NCBI RefSeq assembly: GCF_003718715.1
Contig: NZ_CP033465.1
Location: 310,001-374,000, forward strand
DNA from: Clostridium sp. JN-1
GTDB taxonomy: Bacteria > Bacillota > Clostridia > Clostridiales > Clostridiaceae
Length of the DNA: 64,000 nucleotides
Reading direction: 5' to 3'
Every line of letters starts with the position of its first letter. Position 1 is the stretch's first letter. Positions 19,099 to 27,995 of the stretch are shown here, piece by piece. Both the position numbers and the translations under genes were made by a program. The notes below the pieces were generated by a model. That model ran no database searches. It was not told the origin of the DNA and saw nothing but the letters and a program-made list of their open reading frames with translations.

Positions 19099-19314
19099 AT
19101 GTTATTAGTTATAATATTTCTTATAATCATGGTACTTATTGAAGCACATAATCTCATTAAAGGAAGGTACTGGCGTGAGTTTAAAGCATTTTGTATAATA
19201 ATATTTTTCGCATTAATCATATTAACTCTCTATATTTTTAACATTCAAGTCTTAAATCCAGTAGTTATTATGAATTATTTTATAAAGAATGTATTACATT
19301 TAAATTATGATTGA
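19099..19314 (+). CDS. small two-helix membrane protein, probable germinant receptor D subunit
   Basis: The 71-residue protein has two hydrophobic helices separated by a short basic turn (KGRYWREFKAF). Small two-helix D subunits of about this length are known beside germinant receptor operons in Bacillus, and they modulate receptor function. Size, topology and location (12 bases after the C subunit) fit that family, but assignment rests on architecture alone. AGAGGTTTAAAG precedes ATG. Confidence 0.6.
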   Translation: MLLVIIFLIIMVLIEAHNLIKGRYWREFKAFCIIIFFALIILTLYIFNIQVLNPVVIMNYFIKNVLHLNYD

Positions 19315-19349
19315 ATTTAATATTAATATATTATAGGAGAGTATTACCT

Positions 19350-20450
19350 ATGAAAATTGAAAATGGTGTTATATCAAGTTCACAATTAATGTTTCTAATT
19401 ATTGGATTATTTCAAGGATCTGCACTTACAGCATCTTTTATAGTTGAAGTTGTAAAACAAAATATGTTAATCATTGCAGTAATAAGTGCTATTTTGATGA
19501 TACCATTATTTTTAATCTTTATATATTTAGGAACAAAATTTTATGGTAAAAATTTAATAGAAATAAATGATATAGTATACGGCAAGTATATCGGAAAAGT
19601 TATTTCGCTTTTATATATAAATTTTTTTGGGCTTATAGTATTTTCAAACTTTAGATATACGTCCGACTTTTTTACTACATATATGTTTGAAAAAACAAAC
19701 ATGATAGTATTCATATTTGGCATTGCATTTGTTTCAATGTATGCAGTAAGAAATGGAATAGAGACTATAGCAAGAATTACTCCTATTATTGCAATATCAA
19801 CTATTTGCGTTATTATATTTATTACAATAGCTACAATAAAAGATGCTAGTTTAAAAAACTTTCTACCATTTTTGCAAATCAACTTAAAGGATGCTGTACA
19901 GGGTATAAGCTTTATGTTGAGTATCACATTTGGTGAATTAATTTCATTACTTATGATATTTCCATGTGTAGGCAGCTCCAAAAATAAAATTAAAAAATAT
20001 AGTTATATCGGATATGTAATAGGTACAATGTTCCTACTTATGGGTATTATAAGAAATACGGCTGTACTTGGAAATATTGCAAGTATACATAGAATTCCAA
20101 GTTATCAAATTGCTAGGATTTTAAGAATAGGGGAAATCATAACAAGGGCTGAAGTTTTAATTGCAATGGTTTTATTTTTTGACACGTTTGTAAAGGTATG
20201 TATTATGTATTATGCGGCTGTCTTAGGTATAGCACAATTGTTTAAATTAAGATCTTATAAGCCGCTTGTTCTCCCAATTGGAATTGTAGGTATAATACAG
20301 GCATTTTTTGCAAGTACTTCTAATGCAGATTATTCATATTTACTTTCCAGCATATACCCCATATATGGCATTATCTTTGTAGTCATAATTCCCATTATTT
20401 CCTTAACTATAATACTGATTAGAAAATTATTTTGTAAAAGTTTAGTGTAA
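19350..20450 (+). CDS. gerKB: spore germination permease, GerAB/GerKB family (second copy)
   Basis: The 366-residue polytopic protein belongs to the same B-subunit family as 14944-16029 but is clearly divergent from it. ATG at 19350 follows TAGGAGAG. Having two different B subunits with one A and one C suggests a receptor that can assemble with alternative ligand-binding subunits, as the B subunit carries the nutrient pocket in studied receptors. Confidence 0.85.
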   Translation: MKIENGVISSSQLMFLIIGLFQGSALTASFIVEVVKQNMLIIAVISAILMIPLFLIFIYLGTKFYGKNLIEINDIVYGKYIGKVISLLYINFFGLIVFSNFRYTSDFFTTYMFEKTNMIVFIFGIAFVSMYAVRNGIETIARITPIIAISTICVIIFITIATIKDASLKNFLPFLQINLKDAVQGISFMLSITFGELISLLMIFPCVGSSKNKIKKYSYIGYVIGTMFLLMGIIRNTAVLGNIASIHRIPSYQIARILRIGEIITRAEVLIAMVLFFDTFVKVCIMYYAAVLGIAQLFKLRSYKPLVLPIGIVGIIQAFFASTSNADYSYLLSSIYPIYGIIFVVIIPIISLTIILIRKLFCKSLV

Positions 20451-20585
20451 CCTCCAAAACATGTACCATAGTATGCAATACTGCGGTCTGTAATTGTGAA
20501 ATCATATGAAGCCCTGAAAACATATTTAAATTAAAGGAATAAATTGTGATATAATGTTAATAAAACATGTGAAAGGAGGAATATT

Positions 20586-21185
20586 TTGAATATTGGTTCG
20601 ATCAGGGGTATGGATAATATGGGATTAGAAAAGTACATCAAAGATACGAAGAGAATAGCGGAAAAACTATTAAATGAATATGTTGACCTAAACAACAAGA
20701 AAATTGTAAGCAGCGAACAAATTCATGACTTGAGGAAGAGGGCTTATAATATTAAGGAAATTTATGAATATATACATTGGGCAAATAATAAAATATATAT
20801 TAATGACAGTGTTCCCGAAAGTCTCTGTAGAATACCAAAACGGGGGGAAATCTGGACGTGCCAACTTGGAAAAAATATTGGGTCTGAGGAAAATAAGATT
20901 AGACCTGTGATAATTGTTCAAAATGATACTGGAAATGAAAAAAGTCCTACGACAATAATAGTTCCAATATCAAATAGACCTAAGAAGATAGCTACACATA
21001 TTGAACTTAGAAATAGTGATTATAAGTTAGTTGAAGGTGAAAAAAATAAAGTTACTGGTACAATTTTATGTGAACAAATTAAAGTTGTATCAAAGGCAAG
21101 ATTGGGAAGACACGTAGCTACTTTAAAAAGTAACTTTGTGGAGAATATTCTAAATTCAAAATTAAAAGTATCACTTGAATTATAA
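20586..21185 (+). CDS. MazF/PemK-like endoribonuclease toxin with N-terminal extension
   Basis: A strong AAAGGAGGA precedes a TTG start. The 199 residues split into a charged helical N-terminal part (about 1-80) and a PemK/MazF domain. The domain shows KRGEIWTCQLG, NKIRPVIIVQND, TTIIVPISNR and ILCEQIKVVSKARLG, matching the barrel strands and the usual EQ-R-x-K-RL block. MazF enzymes cut mRNA at short motifs. No antitoxin-like gene is visible immediately upstream; the N-terminal extension may hold the control function, which is inference. Confidence 0.75.
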   Translation: MNIGSIRGMDNMGLEKYIKDTKRIAEKLLNEYVDLNNKKIVSSEQIHDLRKRAYNIKEIYEYIHWANNKIYINDSVPESLCRIPKRGEIWTCQLGKNIGSEENKIRPVIIVQNDTGNEKSPTTIIVPISNRPKKIATHIELRNSDYKLVEGEKNKVTGTILCEQIKVVSKARLGRHVATLKSNFVENILNSKLKVSLEL

Positions 21186-21225
21186 TTTTAATTAATTGCA
21201 ATCATAAAAAAACTTAAGGTTTATG

Positions 21226-21254
21226 TTGATTAAATAATAAATTAATGGTATTAT
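21226..21254 (+). promoter_or_regulatory. sigma-A type promoter of the small RNA
   Basis: TTGATT (21226-21231) and TATTAT (21249-21254) are separated by 17 bases, so transcription would start near 21261, exactly where the hairpin series begins. Confidence 0.6.
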
Positions 21255-21260
21255 AAATAA

Positions 21261-21388
21261 GTAAGTGTTCTTACATACCTAGTGTTGATTAGGAGATTCT
21301 ATCTCATATTAGTTTGATTTCATACCTGACATAGGTCAGGAGATTATATAACATAGCAAAAGGATTGGTATAACACCAGTCTTTTTAA
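21261..21388 (+). ncRNA. candidate structured small RNA (about 125 nt) with terminator
   Basis: The interval has no open frame but shows four consecutive hairpins: GTAAG-TGTT-CTTAC; CCTA with TAGG around 21278-21294; CCTGAC-ATAG-GTCAGG at 21325-21340; and a terminator, ATTGGT-ATAAC-ACCAGT followed by CTTTTT. The second and third are each introduced by CATACCT and end in AGGAGATT, so the module is repeated. A promoter lies at the right distance. It matches no RNA family I can name. The exposed AGGAG could mimic a ribosome binding site or bind CsrA. Confidence 0.55.
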
Positions 21389-21479
21389 TTTTATAATAAA
21401 TTATCTTAACATTACTTAATTGTATTCCAGTCAATAATAAGTTTGAAGGTTAGTCATGCAAATTGGGAAATGTCAAGTT

Positions 21480-21508
21480 TTGACCTCAAATCAGTATTGT
21501 AGTAAAAT
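21480..21508 (+). promoter_or_regulatory. sigma-A type promoter of the lipoprotein gene
   Basis: TTGACC (21480-21485) and TAAAAT (21503-21508) have 17-base spacing, 37 bases before the ATG of the following gene. Confidence 0.6.
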
Positions 21509-21544
21509 GTTTATAGCAAATTTAAAAAGAGAGGTATTTTAATT

Positions 21545-21904
21545 ATGAAGCGGGCGTTAAAAAAGTTAGTTTTGTTTTTTATTACAGCTGCCATACTTAT
21601 TTCAGTGGTAGGCTGCTCTACTAAGAGTAGTCAGGTTAAACCAGACAAAGATCCTAAGAAAGTAGTGCAGGATGGTAAAATGACACAAAGACTTAAAAAA
21701 GAAAAAGAAGTATCCAATGGTCAAGTCTATGTACGGAATAAAACAGCAGTGGCTGCCATAGTATTAAAAAATGATGTTAGTAAAAAGGATGCTGAAACAC
21801 TTGCTAATAAGTATGCTGATGATCTAAAGAAATCTTATAAAGACTTAAATGTAAATGTACAAGCTGTTCAAAATAATAAAAACATTGTAAATATAAGCAA
21901 GTAA
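21545..21904 (+). CDS. small lipoprotein, YhcN/YlaJ-like
   Basis: The 119-residue protein has a signal peptide ending in the lipobox VVGC. The mature part is short and lysine-rich, with KTAVAAIVLKNDVSKKDAE and a following helix. This pattern resembles the YhcN/YlaJ sporulation lipoproteins. AGAGAGGT precedes ATG, and a perfect terminator follows. Membrane anchoring is clear; the sporulation role is inferred. Confidence 0.65.
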   Translation: MKRALKKLVLFFITAAILISVVGCSTKSSQVKPDKDPKKVVQDGKMTQRLKKEKEVSNGQVYVRNKTAVAAIVLKNDVSKKDAETLANKYADDLKKSYKDLNVNVQAVQNNKNIVNISK

Positions 21905-21906
21905 GG

Positions 21907-21941
21907 AAAAATACCAGTTCGATTGAACTGGTATTTTTCTT
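21907..21941 (+). terminator. rho-independent terminator
   Basis: AAAATACCAGTTC-GATT-GAACTGGTATTTTTC is a perfect stem followed by T-rich sequence, immediately after the lipoprotein stop. Confidence 0.9.
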
Positions 21942-22092
21942 TATGCTAATATTGGGTTTGTCTCAAATAAAGAATAAGTTTAGGGCAGTCCTAATTTACT
22001 TTGGTTAGCTTTTACAATTAAGTATTATTTTTATTGTTACTTATTATTTAATATGCTATATTAAGAATATATATAGAAGGTTGGTGAGTCTT

Positions 22093-23424
22093 ATGAAACA
22101 TGTTAAATCAGCAGCAAAGTATGTTGAAAATAAGAATTTAAGTGTATTTAAGTTTTTAGTTATTTCAATGTTTTTTTCTTTATTTTTACTAACGCCTAAA
22201 ATGGTTTTGGCAGATAGTTTGTCTTATAAGGTGTTTCCAACACAGCAAAACATATCTGTAGACAAGCCATGGAAAATAATGTTTTCAGATAATATAGATT
22301 CAGCTTCAGCAAACAATGACAGCGTCAAAGTTGAGGATGAAAGTGGAAATCCTGTTGATATTGATATAAGTTCAGGTCAAAATTACATTATTGTAAAGCC
22401 TAAGACTAGTTATCAAGCGGGAAAAAATTATATATTATATGTTAACAATATAAAATCGCTAAAGGGAAATACTTTAAAAAGTCCTGGAATGATGAAATTT
22501 TCAACCTTAAGTCAAGCTTATGATCTTGTAGATACTCATAATTATAAGATCACAGATACTTTTACAGTTACATCAGAGGAGCCTACTAATGTAGACTTGA
22601 CATTTAATTTGGGAACTCAAAGCAATTCACCTTATCAAAAGGATTTGAGTTTAGAGGTTTCAGGAGGAAATGCAAAATTGACTTCTGATGATTCTTCACA
22701 TAAAAAGATGACTGCATCAGCTTATGTTGAACCAGGTACTAGTGTAAAGTATCAAGCAACAAGGACAATCCAAAATAGTGGAATAAGGTATACAAAGGAT
22801 TTATCAAAAACTTCTAATGATTATAGTAAATTTGGTGACTATAGTAAATATACTTCTCCAGAACAAAACATAGAAAGTAATTCACCGGAAATAAAAGACA
22901 AGGCAGCACAGCTTTTTAATAGAATAGATAATCCTTACTATAAGGCAAAAAAAGCATACGAATTTGTAAATACTTATATGACTTATGATCAAAACAATGG
23001 AAATAAGGGAGCTTTAAATGCTCTTTTAACTGGGAAAGGTGTTTGTGAGGATTATGCAGAGCTATTTACAGCTCTTTTAAGAGCATCGGGGGTTCCTGCA
23101 AGAGTTGTAACTGGGTATTGGGTTGATTCAGGAGAATTTAGCAGCAGAAGTACTTTAAATCCATCATATGATGCACATGCTTGGGCAGAGTATTATCTTC
23201 CAGAGTATGGATGGATTGTAGTTGAGCCAACCAATGCGTACTTTTATAATGATGAAAGGATTGTAGACTACAGTTACTTTTCAAACTTAAGCAATTCAAG
23301 CCATTTTATAGAAGGTTATACTTCTCAAGGGGACGATAAGGATTCAACTTTGTATTATTCGTATACTGAAGGAAGTGGAGTAAAAATAGACAGAGAAACA
23401 ACTATACAAATATTGGATAAATAA
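22093..23424 (+). CDS. secreted transglutaminase-like protein with Ig-like domain
   Basis: The 443-residue protein has a late signal peptide (hydrophobic run near residues 22-40), then a SbsA/Big_5-type Ig domain with FSDNIDSASAN and a C-terminal transglutaminase-like core. The core shows GKGVCEDYAELFTALLRASGVPARVVTGYW, whose Cys is the nucleophile, and YDAHAWAEYYL with the His. The third catalytic position, usually Asp in a VDPT motif, reads VEPT here, an Asp-to-Glu change. The protein probably acts on or binds the cell wall; enzyme activity is uncertain. ATG at 22093 is used; the longer frame starts at a TTG. Confidence 0.8.
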   Translation: MKHVKSAAKYVENKNLSVFKFLVISMFFSLFLLTPKMVLADSLSYKVFPTQQNISVDKPWKIMFSDNIDSASANNDSVKVEDESGNPVDIDISSGQNYIIVKPKTSYQAGKNYILYVNNIKSLKGNTLKSPGMMKFSTLSQAYDLVDTHNYKITDTFTVTSEEPTNVDLTFNLGTQSNSPYQKDLSLEVSGGNAKLTSDDSSHKKMTASAYVEPGTSVKYQATRTIQNSGIRYTKDLSKTSNDYSKFGDYSKYTSPEQNIESNSPEIKDKAAQLFNRIDNPYYKAKKAYEFVNTYMTYDQNNGNKGALNALLTGKGVCEDYAELFTALLRASGVPARVVTGYWVDSGEFSSRSTLNPSYDAHAWAEYYLPEYGWIVVEPTNAYFYNDERIVDYSYFSNLSNSSHFIEGYTSQGDDKDSTLYYSYTEGSGVKIDRETTIQILDK

Positions 23425-23500
23425 AGTCATATAAGTGCTTGAAGTTTCATAAACATATTAATAGCTATTTTAAAAGGATAGAATTGGGAGGTTTTTAAAA

Positions 23501-25177
23501 ATGAAGCTAAAAAGGTATTTTAAAGTTATTTTAATTTTTTCTATCTTTTGTTCTACCCTACTTTTTTATAGTAATTCACATATTGCATTTGCAAATGATG
23601 ATATTAAATGTTTAGATGTTAATTCAAGTGACTCATTTAATAGTATGTCTAGTTTTCAATATGGATTACTAAAAATAGAGAAGAATGGACTTTATGGATT
23701 AGCTGATAGTACTGGAAAGGTTATAATAAAGCCTCAATTTATATCTATAGATAACTTTAATAATGGAATTGCAAGAGTAAAAAAGGGTTCAAAATATGGT
23801 TTTATAGATAAAACAGGTAAAGTCATAGTAGAACCTGAGTTTGATAATATGTATGACTTTAAAGAAGGAATTGCACAAGTTAGTATTAATTCAAAATGGG
23901 GATTTATAGATGACAGCGGTAAGATTATAGTATCTCCTCAATTTGATAATGTATATGATTTTGAGGACGGCACGGCTAAAATAATGAAAGATGGTAAGTA
24001 CGGTTTTGTAGATAAAAAAGGTAATGTAATTATAACACCTAAGTTTGATGATGCATGTGATTTCAATAATGGTATAGCACCTGTTAAAAAAGATGGAAAT
24101 TGGGGAGTTACTGATAAATCCGGAAATTTTAAAGTTCTGCAATTTGATAGAATGAAGTCATTTCAAGACAAAATTGCACCTGTGGAGAAAGATGGAAGAT
24201 GGGGTCTTGCAGATGATACGGGAAAAGTTATATTAGAGCCTCAATTTGACAATGTATATTTTTTAAATAAAAATCTACTAGTAGTTTCAAGAAATAATAA
24301 ATATGGTGTTGTAGATAGGACAGGTAAGACAATTTTAGATATAGATTATACTAGTATAACTTCTACAAATAGCGGTTCATTTATAGTTGTTAAAGATGGA
24401 TTAAGTGGTATTATAGATAGTACAGGCAAAATTGTAGTATCACCTAAATTTGATCATATATCGGATTACTATGAAGGAAAAGCAATTGTAACATATAGTG
24501 GAAGAGATTATTTCATAAATGAAACAGGAAAAATCAATTATAAATCTAAAGTTAAAACCATATATTCTTTCCAAGATGGACTTGCCAGAGTATTTGATGG
24601 ATCAAAGTATGGATTTATAAATAGAAAAGGTCAAACTGTAATTGAACCAAGGTTTGATTATGCATCTGACTTTAACGAAGGTACGACTGTAGTGAAGATA
24701 AATGACAAATGGGGAATCATAGATAGACTTGGAAATACTGTTGTTGAGTGTAAATATGATTATGCATCTAATTTTGAAGATGGAGCTGCTGTAGTTAAAA
24801 AAGATGATATTTATACTATACTAACTAATACAAATATGAGTTCATCATGGAATAATGAAAAAGTTGATTCCAATAAAGGGTGGAAAATAACATTCAATAG
24901 ACCAGTAAATCTCGGCAAAAGTACTGACAGCGATGATGATGATAATTACGGTGATGATATAGTAGATAATGTGAGTGTTAAAAATAGTATGGGAATTGAG
25001 ATGAATGTATCTTTAAGCTGTCCAGATTCCAGGACTATAATCATAAAACCGCCTTATTCTGGATACATTCAAGGAAAGGATTATACTATCACTATATTAG
25101 ATGGTATAAAGTCTAAAGATGGAAAAACCTTAAATCCAAAAGTTATAAAAAAGAATTTTACTATAAGTGACAACTAA
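23501..25177 (+). CDS. secreted WG-repeat protein with C-terminal Ig-like domain
   Basis: The 558-residue protein has a signal peptide (ends near ANDD), then eleven WG/KWG-type repeats of about 33 residues with the pattern [YW]GFIDKTGKVIVEPxFD. A Big_5-like domain follows from about residue 445 (STNSxxW-like NSNKGWKITFNRPV). It shares that domain type with the transglutaminase gene 76 bases upstream, so the two may form a surface-protein operon. WG repeats are thought to mediate binding; the partner is unknown. GGGAGG precedes ATG. Confidence 0.85.
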   Translation: MKLKRYFKVILIFSIFCSTLLFYSNSHIAFANDDIKCLDVNSSDSFNSMSSFQYGLLKIEKNGLYGLADSTGKVIIKPQFISIDNFNNGIARVKKGSKYGFIDKTGKVIVEPEFDNMYDFKEGIAQVSINSKWGFIDDSGKIIVSPQFDNVYDFEDGTAKIMKDGKYGFVDKKGNVIITPKFDDACDFNNGIAPVKKDGNWGVTDKSGNFKVLQFDRMKSFQDKIAPVEKDGRWGLADDTGKVILEPQFDNVYFLNKNLLVVSRNNKYGVVDRTGKTILDIDYTSITSTNSGSFIVVKDGLSGIIDSTGKIVVSPKFDHISDYYEGKAIVTYSGRDYFINETGKINYKSKVKTIYSFQDGLARVFDGSKYGFINRKGQTVIEPRFDYASDFNEGTTVVKINDKWGIIDRLGNTVVECKYDYASNFEDGAAVVKKDDIYTILTNTNMSSSWNNEKVDSNKGWKITFNRPVNLGKSTDSDDDDNYGDDIVDNVSVKNSMGIEMNVSLSCPDSRTIIIKPPYSGYIQGKDYTITILDGIKSKDGKTLNPKVIKKNFTISDN

Positions 25178-25217
25178 AGCCTTGGAAAATAAGTGCAAAA
25201 AGGCTATATACAAATGA

Positions 25218-25270
25218 CTAGTGCAGTTCTCCTGTACTGTGAAAATACAGCAGCTGCATTAGCATTTTAT
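25218..25270 (+). terminator. stem-loop, probable terminator
   Basis: CTAGTGCAG pairs with CTGCATTAG, with a nested CTGTA/TACAG stem, followed by CATTTTATT. It lies 40 bases after the WG-repeat gene. The remaining bases up to 25434 are AT-rich and show nothing I can name. Confidence 0.5.
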
Positions 25271-25434
25271 TGAATAAATTTCACCCAAATCATTTGATTT
25301 TACAAGTCTATTATGATATATTAAATTAGAAAATGAAAATTATCGTATTTAACTATAATTTTATGGGATTTTATAGTTGATTTGAAATTGATGCTTAAGC
25401 GTTTGTAGTAATTATAGAAGCTTGGAGGTATATA

Positions 25435-26310
25435 ATGGTAAAGAAAGTACAAAAAACAAAGACAAGCAGTGCTAAGAGAGATGCAAAGGCAGAGGTTCCA
25501 ACAGTTCTCTCACTTGTGGAACATGATCAAGTTGTAATGTCTGATGTTCAAAAAGAAATATTAACAGATGAGATAGAAAAACTTCCTCCTATAAAAGAAG
25601 GAGAGTTAAATGTATCCGGCATCTATGCTTATGACTTAGGAGATAAATTAGAGGTTAAGGCTTATATAAGAAATGGATATTCCAGAAGTATTGCTTTAAA
25701 ATACATACCATTTATGTTATTAAATTCTAAGGATGAAAAACTAGCTTATCAGATGTTTAATCTAGAAGAGTTAGGAGAAATTCCATCTGGTGCAGCAAGA
25801 CCAGTAAAACTTTACTTTGAAAAAAAGAATGTTTATGTAGACAAGATTTCTTTAGATGATTGGAAAATAGCTTTTGATGCAAGATTAAAAGTTCTTAAAA
25901 AGGTTAAAGTATCTTATCAAGATTTGCCAATAATAGATTTAAACAGCAGAATGGTATTTGAAAGCTTTTTGGATGAGCTTCCTGACTTAAATGAAGGGGA
26001 ATTTAGCATTTCTAAATTTAGCATTGGAATCGAGAAAAATGGTAATATAATAGTTACAGTTATAATGAGAAATGCAACAGCTAAACCAATTAAGTTGGAA
26101 GAGATGCCTGTTAGTGTAAAAGATCAAAATGGGAATGTAGTAAAATCCAATTTATTTCAACTTAATGATTTTGTAGTTAATCCACTTAAAGCAAAAGTAT
26201 GTAATTTTGCATTTCCTACTAAAATTAGATTACAAGAAAATATAGCATTAGATGATTGGGATATTTCTTTTAAATTAGAAGAATTAGCGAAAACTCCAGA
26301 AAATGCATAA
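25435..26310 (+). CDS. SLAP-domain protein (two repeats)
   Basis: The 291-residue soluble protein contains two copies of a domain of about 110 residues. Each begins with a LPxLxEGEF/LPPIKEGEL segment and ends with LDDWxIxF: residues about 48-150 and 180-285. This is the SLAP_DUP type associated with S-layer export and accessory Sec systems in Firmicutes. There is no signal peptide; the N-terminus is lysine-rich. TTGGAGG precedes ATG, and a terminator follows at 26319. Confidence 0.75.
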   Translation: MVKKVQKTKTSSAKRDAKAEVPTVLSLVEHDQVVMSDVQKEILTDEIEKLPPIKEGELNVSGIYAYDLGDKLEVKAYIRNGYSRSIALKYIPFMLLNSKDEKLAYQMFNLEELGEIPSGAARPVKLYFEKKNVYVDKISLDDWKIAFDARLKVLKKVKVSYQDLPIIDLNSRMVFESFLDELPDLNEGEFSISKFSIGIEKNGNIIVTVIMRNATAKPIKLEEMPVSVKDQNGNVVKSNLFQLNDFVVNPLKAKVCNFAFPTKIRLQENIALDDWDISFKLEELAKTPENA

Positions 26311-26318
26311 ATATTAAA

Positions 26319-26357
26319 TAAAAGACACTTTAAGGAATCTTGAGGTGTCTTTTTGTT
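26319..26357 (+). terminator. rho-independent terminator
   Basis: AAAAGACACTTTAAGG and CTTGAGGTGTCTTTTTG form a stem with a T-tract. From here to 26636 there is AT-rich intergenic DNA, with an A/T palindrome near 26550-26570 but no recognised riboswitch. Confidence 0.8.
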
Positions 26358-26636
26358 ATTTTAAGATGTAATAAAATGTTATAAAGTACTTGTATTTTTG
26401 TTGGTTAATGTAGTAAGCTTTAATTATAAATGTAGAATATGTTGAATTCTGAAAGTAAGTCCAGGGTAGGTAAATGGAGATATGGATGAGTGAAAAAATT
26501 AGGCTTAGTTTGTAAATTTTTAATTGCAGTATTTATGACTGAGTTTATATAAAAAATTTTTTTATAAAATTAATTATATAAACATAAATAATATATAGAG
26601 AAAGTAATTGTACAGTTTAAGGAGGATATAATCAAA

Positions 26637-27188
26637 GTGAATTTTTATTCATTACTTTTAATTGCATTAGCCCTTTCCTTGGATGCTTTTGGAGTAGCTT
26701 TAGCTATAGGCTTAAATAACAGCGTAACTGTAAAAGATAAACTTCTTTTTATTTTTTCTTTTGGCTTTTTTCAGTTTTTGTTCTCATTTTTAGGGTCTTA
26801 TATAGGTGTATTATTTAACAAATACATAACCTCTGTACCAGAGATCGTAGGAGGAACCTTAATAGTTATAGTTGGACTCATGATGCTAAAAGAAGGATTT
26901 GAAAAGAAAAGTGAATGTATTTTAATAAAACCAGAGATGTTTGTTATACTTGGAGTATCAGTAAGCATAGATGCAGCAGTTATAGGCTTTACGATATTTA
27001 ATAATATAGCAAGTAATTTTATTGTATTAAAATATACATTATTTATAGGAATTGTTACATTAGTTATGTCTAGTATTGCATTTTTAATTGCAAAATTTTT
27101 AAAACGTATTGAAATATTGAGTGAGTATGCAGATTATGTAGGAGGGGCGATACTTATTCTATTTGGTATCAAGATGATATTCTTGTAA
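26637..27188 (+). CDS. MntP/YtaF-type cation efflux membrane protein
   Basis: The 183-residue protein has six hydrophobic helices and the duplicated acidic signatures LALSLDAFGVALA in helix 1 and VSVSIDAAVIGFT in the second half. These are typical of the MntP manganese exporter and related YtaF proteins. AAGGAGG precedes a GTG start. Its stop overlaps the ATG of a Fur-family regulator, so the pair is translationally coupled. That supports a metal-export function under metal-dependent control; manganese is the likely but unproven substrate. Confidence 0.75.
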   Translation: MNFYSLLLIALALSLDAFGVALAIGLNNSVTVKDKLLFIFSFGFFQFLFSFLGSYIGVLFNKYITSVPEIVGGTLIVIVGLMMLKEGFEKKSECILIKPEMFVILGVSVSIDAAVIGFTIFNNIASNFIVLKYTLFIGIVTLVMSSIAFLIAKFLKRIEILSEYADYVGGAILILFGIKMIFL

Positions 27189-27646
27189 TGGAAACTTGGG
27201 GTGAGATTGTTTTGGAAACAAGTAAGTATTTGAAGAAAAAAGGATTAAAGGTTACTAAAGCCAGAGTAAATATACTTAATATATTACTTGAGAGTGAAAA
27301 AGCAATTAGTGCTGAATATATATTTGAAGAATGTAAAAGTAAAAATGAAAATATAGATTTGTCAACGGTTTATAGAACTCTTGAATTATTTGAAAACAAG
27401 AATATAATAATACGATTTAATTTGGATAAACAAAGATATGTTTATGCAATTAAGAAAGAGCATCATAAACACATATTAAAGTGCATAATGTGTCATAAGA
27501 GGGTAGAAATAGACTGCCCTATGCAGCAAGTTAAACAGATTATTAAGAATAATACTGGTTTTGATTTATTTGATGAAGGATTAAAAACGAATATTGAAGG
27601 AATTTGCGAGGAGTGTCAAAAGAAAGTAAAAAGTAAGAATAGATAA
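27188..27646 (+). CDS. Fur-family metalloregulator
   Basis: The 152-residue protein has the N-terminal winged helix (KGLKVTKARVNILNILLE; STVYRTLELF) and the C-terminal dimerisation domain. The latter has the HHKHILKCIMC metal region and two structural zinc Cys pairs (CIMC and CEEC). ATG at 27188 overlaps the exporter stop. An in-frame TTG at 27212 preceded by GGGGTGAG is an equally good start and would give the more usual N-terminus. Whether it senses Fe, Mn, Zn or peroxide cannot be told. Its operon partner suggests Mn, Fe or Zn. Confidence 0.88.
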   Translation: METWGEIVLETSKYLKKKGLKVTKARVNILNILLESEKAISAEYIFEECKSKNENIDLSTVYRTLELFENKNIIIRFNLDKQRYVYAIKKEHHKHILKCIMCHKRVEIDCPMQQVKQIIKNNTGFDLFDEGLKTNIEGICEECQKKVKSKNR

Positions 27647-27653
27647 AAGTTAC

Positions 27654-27995
27654 CTATTCTGAAGAATTATTTGAATTTGATTGGCTGGGATAAATTCTTT
27701 TTATTTTCCAGATTCCTTTATTATTCTTTTCTAAAAATACGTTATAAATTAATCTTTTATGAGGAGATTTATATGCTGAACCATCCACTTTTACTACAGC
27801 TATCTCTCCATTGGAAAATGATAATTTTGTACTGTTAATGCTTGCCAGCCTATAATTATTAAAAAAACCTGTAGTAACATGTTTTTGAACTGCATAGTTA
27901 ATATTTTTACACTTAATATTATGATATGTATGCTTTGCAAACATGCATGATGAAGTTACTAATATAATTAATAAAATAATAGACCACTTTTTCAT
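27654..27995 (-). CDS. small putative lipoprotein
   Basis: The 113-residue product has a hydrophobic N-terminus with TSSC as a possible lipobox and a mature region with a beta-rich pattern ending GIWKIKRIYPSQ. AGGAGGC precedes ATG on the minus strand. It converges on the Fur gene with 7 bases between stops. No family is recognised. The last residues are Ser/Asn-rich. Confidence 0.55.
   Translation of the reverse strand: MKKWSIILLIILVTSSCMFAKHTYHNIKCKNINYAVQKHVTTGFFNNYRLASINSTKLSFSNGEIAVVKVDGSAYKSPHKRLIYNVFLEKNNKGIWKIKRIYPSQSNSNNSSE

Noticed and set aside
26358-26636. Mn-sensing yybP-ykoY riboswitch ahead of the MntP-like gene
   Set aside because: The conserved loops of that riboswitch were not found in the leader.
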